DNA of 64,000 bases from Capsaspora owczarzaki ATCC 30864 (taxonomy: Eukaryota; Opisthokonta; Filasterea), in the NCBI RefSeq assembly GCF_000151315.2, contig NW_011887296.1, positions 1,122,217-1,186,216 of the forward strand, read 5' to 3'. The translations under genes and the position numbers were made by a program. Of this stretch, positions 52,341 through 64,000 are shown piece after piece. How positions within the stretch are numbered: the first letter of the stretch is position 1; every line of letters starts with the position of its first letter. The notes below the pieces were generated by a model, which saw only the letters and a list, made by a program, of their open reading frames with translations, searched no databases and was not told where the DNA came from.

Positions 52341-55300
52341 TCAGACATACATGCGCACAGTGCCGTCGGCGCCAGCGGAGAAAAGCCATGGCTGGATGGG
52401 GTGGAACTGGACATCAAGAACCGCTGCACAAACAAAAGAAAGTCCGGAAAAAAAAAAGTCAGAAAAAAAAAACGAAACATCATCACAACGAAAAAAAAAT
52501 CATAAATAACTGCGACAACATACATAGATCGTCGACAGTCGTGTGGCCAGTAAGCTTTTTGACAGGAACAATCAGAGGGTTCTTCAGCAAGTCGTTGTAC
52601 ACCATGCCGTGGAAAATATGGGTAGAACCATCGTCGCTGCAAGACGCAAGCAGTGGGAAACGCTTGTGGAATGCGACAGAGCGAAGCGCCATGCGGTGAT
52701 ACCTAGTACGAGAAGAGGGGGGGCGGGAAAGAGGCATTGCGCTGAGCGAAAACGACAAAACACTAAAAAACAAGGAGCCCTCAGACACGAGATCCATGTC
52801 AAACCAGCAGAGCTTGCGATCGTAACTGCCAATGACTAGATTGTCACCGCCAGGATGAACGTCCATGCTGGAAATCCACTTGACACCCGAAATGAGCTTC
52901 TTGGCAAGCTCCTGCTTGAGAAGATTGTAAACGCGGACATAGTGTTGCGTCTGTTTTTTTTTTTTTTTTTATCAAAGATGGAGTTTTCAAAGGAAAATGA
53001 GAAAACGACGCCAAAACGAGAACACATCAAAACAAAAGCAAACAAACAAACGCCATAGCAGCTTACCGCAACAAACAAGAAAGGCCGTGTTGGGTGGAAG
53101 AGCACGCGCTGAACAAGACCCTTGGACTTTTGGAAGGGATTTTGGGACTTGCGCTTGGACAGCTGGTGGATAAGGACGGCGGCAGTGGGCGCGTCCGGAG
53201 TGAGCGAGGCAAAGTAGTCGCCCTTGTGGTGCCAGGTGACTTGGCGCACGGGGAAATTGAGGCGAACAATAACACGCACACCAGCCAAGGTTTCGGAAGC
53301 AGTGGCAGGCTCCCACGAGGCAGCATTGCTTGCATTGGCTGCGCTGTTGCTGTTGGTGCTCGGACTCTTGCTTTCCCGTCGGCTACGGCCGGAGCCTTCG
53401 TCATCGTCGTCATCGTCGTCACTTTCGGCTTGCTTTGCAGCGGCGGCAGACTCGTTGGCGGCGGCATGCGCCGTCTCCTTGAGCAGCTCGTCGAGCTGGT
53501 CGACAGCCTCCTTGGAACCGAGATTGGCGTTGAGGAGCAGCACTCGTTTGCCTGCCGCGACAGCAAGGAGTGGGATGGCGGGATTCGGGTTCCAGGCAAC
53601 GCCCAAAACAATATCGCCAGCCTTGTACGTGAAGAGACACCGTGCGGTGGAAACTTCCCAAACGCACACAAGACCATCGTCCGCACCCGTTGCAAGCCAA
53701 TGGCCAGAAGGATGGATAGACATGTTGCGGATCTTGCCAGTGTGGTGGCCCGGGCCGAAGACCAGGGCCAGCGTGGTTGGGTACGGCTGCAGATCGTCCA
53801 GGCGCGGCAATTGCGGAATGAGCGATTCGGGGTTGACATTCATCCTGTTCTTCTTGACGCGCGCACTCAAGTACAAATCCAAGCAGCGATCGAATCGCTC
53901 CTGGATAAAGCGGGAATAAGCGGGGACTTGACGCAGAGACTTGAACTTTTGAGGCACAAAGTTGAGAGGGCGATCCTCCTTGTCCATCTTGTTCCACTCT
54001 TCAATCTCAGTCCTAGAGGGAAGGAGTCAAAAGAAAAGACACACGCACACATACACATGCACACATAGACACACAGCAATGTTAGAGACCTGCAGGGACG
54101 GTCAAGAATCACGAAAGGCAACAACTGACAACTGACACCCCGCCCTACCCCACCCCCTCAAACCAGGGAAAATCACTCACTTTGTTGGCAAGTATTCTGG
54201 AGGAGGGTTGTAGGACTCTTCGTGGCCGGGCAGACGCATCTTGGGAGCGGCAATGTGTTGAGAGTTTTGGACCGAGTTGGGTGCGTCGGTTTTCGCCTCA
54301 TCGTCGTTCCAGAGCAAGTAAAAGTCGCGGTGTTCGGGCTCTTGCCGCGAAGTTCCGAGCTTGTCCTTGGATTCCACCTTGATGCGGCCTTCACGAATGG
54401 CACGCACAAACTTCATGACACGCTTGTGTTCCCAGGTGGATCGCACAAACGCACGCTTGGATGGAGGGCGGTTGTTGATGGGATGAATCTGCTTGACGCT
54501 CGTAAACCATTCAATCGTGTCCTCGTATGGGTTGTAGTCCAGGTTGGCATAACCACCCGTCTGGAGGCGTTGGATCATTTCGACCTCGTCCTCTGTCAGG
54601 ACAACCTCCTTGCCCGTGTTCTTGTCCTTCACCGTGCGCCAGTGATCCGGGTTGTCCATCGTGTCAAGGAACTGATCCAGCTCGTCCTTGGTGGCAGGTC
54701 GCGTAATGCGCTGGCCATCCAAGTCGTAGCCAATGTGTGGCATGCCGTCGTACCAATGCAGCGGGATTTTGCCGAGCGTGTTTCGGGAGTGCTGCGAGGT
54801 GAGTCGGGGTTGGTTGTGGAGAAGAAGGGTGATGAAAACAAAAACCAACATCAGCACAAACCACTCGCAAAAACCAAGCAAACCACATTGTGCAGAATCT
54901 CAACGGACGTACCAACTCGTCGTCATCGTCCGAGTCCGTGTCGCTGTCACTCCCAGGATGAGCTTGGATGTTTGCGTTCAGTTTGCGAGCGGCTGAACGA
55001 GGAAGCAAATACAAAAAATACAAACCCCCATTCAGCCATCACCCGCGTCAACATCCATTCGCAGACTTCCTCTCCACACTCATTGCATCGAATGTTGAGT
55101 GGATCGGATCGAGTCGAGTCAGGTGTGGGGGGAGAGGGAGAGTGACGGGGAAACGACCTGGCAATCTCAAGCGCACTTTCCACGTGGAAAACGCCTTCCT
55201 CGCTCCACTGCTTCTCAAAGCTCACGTTCGCCCAAAGGCCCGCCCTGCGTTGAGCCATTGCCTGCAATCATGACGAGTCTCGCGTCCCAAATCTCATCAA

Positions 55301-55408
55301 CTTGTGTGCGAGTGGGTCGCGTCGGGGGGAAAGTGAGTACCTTGCAGACGCTCCATGGAGCGGACGCCTCGTGTGTCTCCAGCAGCTTCAGGATCGCTTC
55401 CGTCCCCT

Positions 55409-55440
<32 letters not shown>

Positions 55441-55794
55441 CTCGTCCTCGTCTTCGTCATCGTCACCATCGTCTTCTTCGCCCTCTTGGTCGTCTTCGTC
55501 GGGGTCGGCGTCGTCAATGAGCTCGTCGTCGCTGTCCGTCTCGCCAGCCTCAGAGTCTTCCAGGGACACGGACGAGCCGTCGCTGCCGTCATCGTCGCCC
55601 TCGTCGTCGTCGTCGTCGTCGTTGACGTCGCTGTCATCGCTGTCGTCAAACTGCGCTTCGGCGAGTGCGTCCTCGGCCTCCGTGTCGGCAGTCTTGCCAA
55701 AGATGTCCTGGAACCGCGTGGAAGTCGATTTGCCCTTCACGGCGGCGACCTCCGCGTCCGAGCTCTCGAGCGTTGCTGCAGTGCGCTTTGGCAT
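52341..55794 (-). CDS. BOP1: Ribosome biogenesis WD-repeat protein BOP1/Erb1
   Basis: Minus-strand exons 55794-55341, 54992-54913, 54791-54181, 54012-53067, 52950-52787, 52702-52524, 52423-52341 (2517 nt, about 838 aa; human 746). After an acidic N-terminus (a long Asp/Glu run) comes the Erb1 N-terminal domain: [56 protein letters not shown] repeats follow ([13 protein letters not shown]-like [84 protein letters not shown] at the end). The 52950-52787 donor (GTCTGA) is weak and the join drops residues expected after WFDMDL, so that junction is uncertain. BOP1 works with PES1 and WDR12 in 5.8S/25-28S rRNA maturation in the nucleolus. Confidence 0.92.
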
Positions 55795-56088
55795 GATGAA
55801 CGAAGCGACAAAGTCAAAGAAAGCGAGCGGAGACTTGGGAGAAAAAAAAAAGGAAAAGGAAAAAAGCAGAGTGGTTCTGAGCTGAACGATTGCTTCGAAA
55901 AACAAAAAAAAAAAAAAAAAGGCGACAGAAACAAACCCTCGTTCAAATTTTGTGTTTGTTTGGAAATATCAATCCGTTTTCTCTTTGTTGGCAAACACTC
56001 CAGCGGATCTGCTCTCGATCTGATGCAGTGTTGTGTATGAGTGGCCCATAGTCAAGCGACAATTACCGTTTTGCCCAACGTCAGCAAT

Positions 56089-56159
56089 GCGCTCGTAGTA
56101 CAGAGGCAGTATGTTTCCCTTCCAAGGAAATGACCCGGTTTCGATTACCGGCGTGCGCA
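56089..56159 (+). tRNA. tRNA-Gly (anticodon UCC)
   Basis: A 71-nt cloverleaf folded by hand. Acceptor GCGCTCG/CGTGCGC has one T-T mismatch. D arm: GTAC/GTAT around AGAGGCA. Anticodon arm: TTTCC-CTTCCAA-GGAAA with anticodon TCC. Variable loop TGAC. T arm: CCGGT-TTCGATT-ACCGG, a perfect stem. Discriminator A. CCTTCCAAGG..TGACCCGG..TTCGATT..CCGG resembles eukaryotic tRNA-Gly(UCC). No CCA is encoded and no intron is present. Confidence 0.88.
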
Positions 56160-56165
56160 CGGCTC

Positions 56166-56175
56166 TTTCTTTTTT
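56166..56175 (+). terminator. Pol III terminator of tRNA-Gly
   Basis: TTTCTTTTTT begins 7 nt after the discriminator base, a typical RNA polymerase III oligo-T stop. Confidence 0.75.
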
Positions 56176-56343
56176 GGCTCTATTGCACACTTTTTTTTTT
56201 TTCCGATGCTTTCTCTGTAGCCTTCCCTGCCATTTCCCCGATTCATGCTTTTGTCTCACTATTTGATCATGTCTAAGAATATCATCTCAACTCCACCAGC
56301 CTCAGGTCTACTGTTCTTTTTTGTTTTTTGCTTTGTGCTGCCA

Positions 56344-58539
<2,196 letters not shown>

Positions 58540-58607
58540 TGAGAGAAGTGGTCGTTGGTCCCAATAAACAATTCATCGTTGAATGAATGAACAGAAAGCA
58601 CGAAATG

Positions 58608-61600
58608 TTATTCTGTGCCAAGTTTCAAATGAATGCTGCAAACAAACAAACAAACAAACCACAAAAAAAAAACGCAATCTACCAACCAGAATTCCCTTAG
58701 GCCTCGCCGTTGTGACGACCCTTGTTGCGAGAGATGGCAGTGTAGTGGGCCGCGGAACGAACGCTTGATCTTGGAGCGGACGCCCTGGCCGTGCAAAATC
58801 ATCATGGCATTCTTCCTCTTGGCCTTCTCCTTGTTGGTGGTTGAAGCGTGGTTGTTGTGCTTGCCCTTGCGCGAACCGTACTTGAGGCGATCTTCGCGGC
58901 CAGCCATAATCGAGGCCATACGCTCTGCCTTGTCCTGGCGATAGCGCTTGAACTGCGGCTCGAGCGCGCTGGGATCGACCGTTTCCGAAGGCATCGAGCC
59001 AGCTCCCACGGCAGTCGAAGACAGCAAACCAGAGTCCTCAATGAGACGCTCCTCAATGGCCTCGGCGCTGTTGTCCACTTCTTCGTGGCCGCGCTTGCGT
59101 GATCGCCGTTGGTTGATTGTATTGTTTGCGAGCATCTCCAAGCGCTTCTTGCGAATGGCAGCGTAATCCTCAGGCGTGAGAATGCGGTTTGCACTCAGCA
59201 GAGCAGCCTTTTGCTTGCGCTCCGCGACCTTTTGACGAGCTGTGCAAGATGCGGCACACGAAAAAAAATTGCAAAGAAAAAGCAAAAGGTTGGTGAAACT
59301 CCAACACAACCAAAATAAAAGAGCACGACAATAACAACGACATCATCAAAGAACTTGTTACTTCTTACCTAATTCCATCTCCTCGGGGGTCAATTTACGC
59401 TTGGGTTCGGCGGCTTGGTCGCCTTCTTCGTCGGACGAATGATGGACATCAATCCACTCACCCTCGTCGCTGTCCTCGACGTCCGAATCCTCTTCCCAGC
59501 CATCCCATTCGTCGGCCTCGCCTTCGACTTCTTCGGTGTGGGTTTTGCCCTGCATAATGTCGTCCATGTCGAGATCGGCTGCCAACAACTCGGCGCCGGG
59601 CACATAGCTGGCAATGCGAGCTTGGCCGTACTGCATGGTCGACTTGGAGCGCTCGGACTTTTCCTTGGCCTTCTGCTGCTGCAGCAGACGGCGTTCCTTG
59701 CGCTTCAAGCGTGCAAGAGACATGGTTGACAGGCTAGCTTCATCGTTGTCGTCCTCATCTTCGCTGTCGCTTTGCCCTGCTGCGGCCTTCTTGTTGGATT
59801 TGGTTGCATCGGCTTCGTTGTCGCTGTCATCGACTTGCATTGCAGATCCATCTTCGTCGTCCGAGACATCCTCGTCGGCGCTCTCGACGTCGTCGGCACT
59901 TTGCTCGTCATCCGAGTCCACCTCGTCGCCCAACAGTGGGCGCCCGCGATCGCGGCGGTGGAGCAGCGCAGGGTTGGCCACACGGTAGAATTGAATGAGC
60001 GAGCGAGCAGCAGCCACAACGCCCTTGTCCTTGAACGTCTTGTACATTGCAAGATCGCGCATCAGGGTCTCGTTCATGGCGAGCGGACACCGAACGCAAA
60101 TCTCGCGAACAGAGTTCAGACCCACAGCCATGACCTCGGGTGAGCTCTTGTCGTTGACAAATTGGTTGACGAGCGTCATGATCACGGGCTCCATCACATC
60201 CGGCGGCACGAGTTCGTGCGATGCCTGGGCGACGTATGCGAGGACCAAAGTGACGTCTGAGTATGAAGGGAGAAAAGAAGAAGAAAAACAAAGAGGCAGA
60301 ATAGCACAAAGGTCAGACTCGAGAAAAAACAATGCCCCAAAACGCAACCAAGCAAAACCAAAATTCATCACCCTACCTTTTTGGTGGGGTTGCATGTAAC
60401 GTTGCATGAAGGGATAAAAGTTGAGCAAGAAAAGCTGGTGGACACCAACCAAGCGGCTAATCAAGTTCATCATGAACAGTTTGACTTCGTAGCGTTCAGT
60501 GCTTTTGCGCAAGTTGGCAAACAACTTTTCCGAGAAACCTGACCAAAAAAAGGGGGGGGGAAAGCCGTGAGAAATGAAACAGACCACCAAACTCTGTGTG
60601 CCCCTCTCTCCTTGTAAAGTGTTTGGACGTAAACAACATACCTTGGGGATCGTTAAGAAGGTGCAGAGCAGAGAAGGCGAAAGCGGCCGTGCGATCGGTC
60701 GAGTTCAATTTCTATCAATGTCATCATTCAAAGAGGGATGGATATCAGGACCAGAGGGGGGGGGGCGGACTCTTCAAGAAGAATCGAGAAGATTCCCAAG
60801 AAACCTTTCTCTTACCCTCTTGGCCTTTTCAAGCGCTCGGTTGAGCTTCCGGGCACGATGCTTGGTCTTTTTGGCAATCTTGTTGTTGATGGTGACGTCC
60901 TTGACAGTCATGTCGTCCTAGAAAGCGCGTGAATGTGAGTCCAGAGTTTCCGACAAACAGAAATAAACTCGCTCAGCTCTGAGCGATAGAGGGAACACGT
61001 ACTGGGTCACGATCCTCGTCCTCTTCTGTCTTTTGATCAACGCCGAGGAAGAATTTGATGGCAGTCACCATAATCTTCGTCACAGGCGAGAAGCACGCGG
61101 TCGAGATGACGTTGACGGTTTTCGCATCGTTCCTGCGAAAAAATAAAATCACATAAAAATAACGAAAAGCAAACCATCAGCGACAACAGTTGCTGAGACG
61201 AAGCAGTCGAGACTGAGGCCAAGGAGACCATCCATACCAAATATTCTTGTGGTAGAGCTCAATCATGACTTCGAGCGACTTTTTGGAGGCTGTTGGGTGC
61301 GGGTCTGCCAGCATCGAGTACATAAAGTTCTGTAGCGTCTTGTTGACCTTGTTGTTCTTGTGCTGTCGGTTGATGTTCTTGACATCCGTGACAATGTGCG
61401 TGTACAGCAGCTTTCGCAGCGGCTTGTCGCTGCAACGGAAGAGCTGGAAGAAGAGCTCGAGCAAGCTTTGTGAGTTTTGACCCGCCAAAACGTGTTGAGC
61501 AAAAAATAAAGTGAGTTGGCAAGTGACACTGCAAGCGCAAGCGCAAGCCGGCGGAATGATGTTTGGACGTACTTGACACAGGGAATGAGGTCCTTGTTAC

Positions 61601-62315
61601 GCAGCAAGATGAGCGATCGGCACAGCGACATGCGAATGTCATGATCCAGCAGCGGACCATGCTGAGCGAGCAAGTCCATGATTTCGGCGGGGAAGGCCTG
61701 CGTCTCTTCCTTGAAGCAATGCGAGACCTGTCGGCAAACAACCAAAGTGACAAAGAATCAACAACAACAAAAAACAAATGTCATCAGCTCATCGCCAGGC
61801 CAGCTGAGATTCATGTGTGTGCTTTTTTGGTGCACTGAGATAAGAGGTGAGCGGGGCGATGGCTTGGTGCTTGACGGTGGGGGGTGGCTTGGAGCGACCA
61901 CGCGATGAACTCTTCTCCACGTGTGGCAATGGAGGGAAAGGCCCTTGCCGCAGCTCCCCGTCACTCTCAATCGCTCCCCCCCCCCCTCTTCCGGATGGTA
62001 CGGAACAGAGACACACACCTGGGCAATGAACATGACGACTTCGGCAAAGTGCTTGGCGCTGTCGCTGCTGCGGCCGTTCGAGTTGGACTGGATGACGGCA
62101 GCGGTTGGCACGACGGCTCCATTCGCATCGGTCGCTGCCTCCACAGCGGCGCCGGCAGCAGTCGTCGGCTTGAGCTGGAAGATCTTGAGCTCGGAGGCGT
62201 AGTGGCGCAGCTGCTGCAGGAACTCGTCGCGGTACAGCGAGGCGTCTCGCTTGATCAGGTTTTGGAGCTGCGCCAGCGCAGTTGGCAGCATGTTGCCCTG
62301 CCTGCGACCGCTCAT
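58608..62315 (-). CDS. SDAD1: SDA1 ribosome-assembly/export factor, 9 exons
   Basis: Minus-strand exons 62315-62019, 61727-61573, 61465-61238, 61132-61003, 60917-60816, 60711-60642, 60538-60377, 60256-59369, 59239-58608 (2664 nt, 887 aa). Diagnostic blocks: [139 protein letters not shown]1 is needed for 60S assembly and export. After RSKIKRSFR the frame enters sequence unlike the family and runs to a stop at 58608, whereas the +1 frame stops at 58696-58698. The real C-terminus is therefore uncertain (see findings). Confidence 0.92.
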
Positions 62316-62638
62316 TCTAGGAAAGAGTAAGAAAAGAGAATGGCAGGAATCAGGAGTTAAAAAGGTAGTGCAAAGTTGGGAGGCGTTGTAGACAGTCAAA
62401 AAGTAAAACAAGGTAGGATTAGCCGCTCAGACGAGTGGACCGAGTGGAGACGGTCTCCGTCCTAGAAATGGACGGATCACAACACACTACGGTCATAGTA
62501 CCACGATGGTAGTTTGCGTGAACCGTCTTTACTTTTACCATTTTACTATTGGATCGCTGAGTTTCTTTGAAGCCATTGTTGATTTCTCAGAAATTCAGTT
62601 TTTTTTTTTTTTTGATTTTCCAATAGAAATCCAAAGCA
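62316..62638. other. Divergent promoter between SDA1 and the CBS gene
   Basis: It contains a GGAGACGGTCTCC near-palindrome (62446-62458) and a T14 run at 62600-62613, 25 bp before the ATG. No gene is seen. Confidence 0.55.
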
Positions 62639-64000
62639 ATGAGCGAGCACGAAGAAATCAAGTCGGTTGCTGATCTGCTCAAGCGCCCCGCTGGCACACT
62701 GCTGCACGCCAAGCAGCACCTCGTGGAGATTACTGCCACAACGACCGTCGTCGACACTCTCAAAGTGCTCGCGCGCCACAACATTCTCGGTGCGTTCGTC
62801 ACAAAAGCGACAGCGAGAGAGAGACAGAGATTACTCATTCACACTCCCCGTAACCCAAGCAAAGCGAGTGACTCGCCCAACATCGGAGAGTCCGCCGCTT
62901 CTGCAGCCCATTGCGTGCAAGAAGACGACCGAGTTTCGTCTTCCATTGACTGCTTGGAAGAACGACATTGGATAAAAGACGCACACAAAACCCAACAAAG
63001 CGCGAGAAATTTGAAGCAGATTTTTTTATTTTTTTTATTTTTTTTTTTTTTTTTTTTTTTTGATTTGGGATTTGGAGATTTGGAGATTTTTGGAGAGATC
63101 GTCTTGCGTTCTCAGACTTTCAACCCCTTTTATATCGTAGCAGTACGATGTGATGTTTTTCCCCTTTTTTTCTGGAGCACAGCTTCGAGCTCTTCGTCCG
63201 TGATTGGAACAGGGTCCATTTTCAATCGCACTTTTACTTCGCACTTTGCCCGCAATACCAGTCCGCTCAGACGCAGGTGAAAATCACACTCCAGAGCGTT
63301 GGATGGCGGGAGAAGTGTGGAGAAATCAGAGTTCATTTCTGAGATGCTTTTTTGTTTGTCTTCAAACCCCCGCCCTTGTTTCTGAAATGCTGCTGGACGA
63401 TTTTGTCACTCACACTAACTCGTCCTCTGCAACAACAGCCGTCCCCGTCTACGACGAGGAAAAGAAGGAATACGTTGGCATTGTTCACACGTTCGACCTG
63501 CTCGTGTACATTTCCTTCGGCTTCTTCCAGGTGGAGGAGAAGGTGACGCCCGAGTCGCTGCAGGTGCACATTGACAAGCTTCGCAACCTGCCTGCGCAAG
63601 AGCTCATTGGCATTGCCCATCTGAGCAAGGCTGGATGGTGGCACAACGGCTTGAACGTGTACGAGCCGACTCGCAGCATTGCGGAGATTCTCAGCCCGCT
63701 CGAGGGTGGACTGGAGCGCGTCCTTGTGCGCGCCACTCCGACTCACCGCCCTGAAGGCCCCTCGGACGAGATGCACGAGGGCCACTACTCGGCTCTCCGC
63801 ATTCTTTCGCAGTCCGACGTGCTGCGCTTCATTCTGACGCACCCCCGCGCCACCCAGGAGCTGACAAACAAGACGCTTGGGCAGCTGGGCCTGACCTCGA
63901 ACTTTAACGAGTTCCAAAAGATTGTCTCGGTGCGCGAGTCAGAGTCCGCACTCGAGGGCTTCCGCCACATGTACACGCAGGGGGCGGACGCTGTCGCAGT
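62639..64000 (+). CDS. CBS-domain protein (3' end outside window)
   Basis: Exon 1 62639-62789, exon 2 from 63439 to beyond the window. The join restores a CBS motif: TTVVDTLKVLARHNIL-AVPVYDEEKKEYVGIV-HTFDLLVYISFG. A second CBS-like segment follows (HEGHYSALRILSQSDVLRFI), preceded by GWWHNGLNVYEPTRSIAEIL. The tandem CBS arrangement resembles AMPK-gamma/SNF4-like or plant CBSX-type adenosine-nucleotide sensors, but the window ends before a family can be fixed. The first intron is 649 bp with a T25 run around 63037-63061. The gene is divergently paired with SDA1. Confidence 0.8.

Larger units (their letters stand above)
55795..56343. other. Divergent region between BOP1 and the SET gene, containing a tRNA
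   Basis: A18 run at about 55902-55920, A-rich 5' region of BOP1, the tRNA-Gly gene, and a T13 run near 56191-56202. A hydrophobic in-frame extension of the SET ORF reaches back to 56245. Confidence 0.55.

Noticed and set aside
53094-54068. 324-codon plus-strand ORF
   Set aside because: It is antisense to the BOP1 WD40 exon.
54947-55267. Possible extra BOP1 exon ([21 protein letters not shown])
   Set aside because: The flanking exons join in phase without it, and including it from its acceptor gives a stop.

Overview
The window is nuclear DNA from a eukaryote with a compact, GC-rich, intron-bearing genome. Most introns are 50-400 bp with GT..AG ends, intergenic gaps are often only 150-1000 bp, genes sit on both strands, and there is one eukaryotic-type tRNA gene. 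The gene set (HRI-type eIF2-alpha kinase, m-AAA protease, Rieske protein, CHMP4, TRAPPC8, VAP, CDC50, BOP1, RRP12, SDA1, eIF3h) and the absence of any plastid or bacterial operon signature fit a unicellular opisthokont-grade protist. A filasterean or other holozoan such as Capsaspora is my best guess, but the sequence alone does not prove it.

Layout. 1-2425: 3' part of an enormous Ala/Ser/Val-repeat single-pass membrane protein. 2716-6106: a 13-exon gene reconstructed here as LRR array - linker - LRR array - Pelle/IRAK-like kinase - RING; its LRR exons lie in tandem 160-bp exon+intron units. 6868-10681: eIF3h and a CDC50/TMEM30 flippase subunit. 11019-13925 (minus): m-AAA protease. 15412-16390: Rieske protein. 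17402-23491: intronless 2029-aa protein with a SecA-like ATPase core and C-terminal TPRs. 23670-27503 (minus): HRI-like eIF2-alpha kinase. 29710-37458: RRP12 (12 exons) and a lipid-droplet hydrolase. 37745-40078 (minus): VAP. 40571-47125: TRAPPC8. 47344-49141 (minus): CHMP4/Snf7. 49734-51837: two genes I do not recognise, separated by a hairpin-forming repeat region. 52341-55794 (minus): BOP1. 56089-56159: tRNA-Gly(UCC). 56344-58539: SET-domain protein. 58608-62315 (minus): SDA1. 62639-end: start of a CBS-domain protein.

Functionally the ordinary genes fall into ribosome assembly and translation (eIF3h, RRP12, BOP1, SDA1, HRI, tRNA-Gly), endomembrane and lipid traffic (CDC50, LDAH, VAP, TRAPPC8, CHMP4) and mitochondrion (m-AAA protease, Rieske). 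The genes most worth attention are the LRR-kinase-RING gene with its exon-unit array, the SecA-like/TPR protein, the Ala/Ser repeat surface protein with a compensated frameshift, and the orphan coiled-coil gene with neighbouring direct and inverted repeats. Long homopolymer tracts (T or A, up to about 44 bp) recur just upstream of start codons or inside unusually long first introns. All exon joins were worked out by hand from splice signals, reading phase and family conservation; no transcript data were available.
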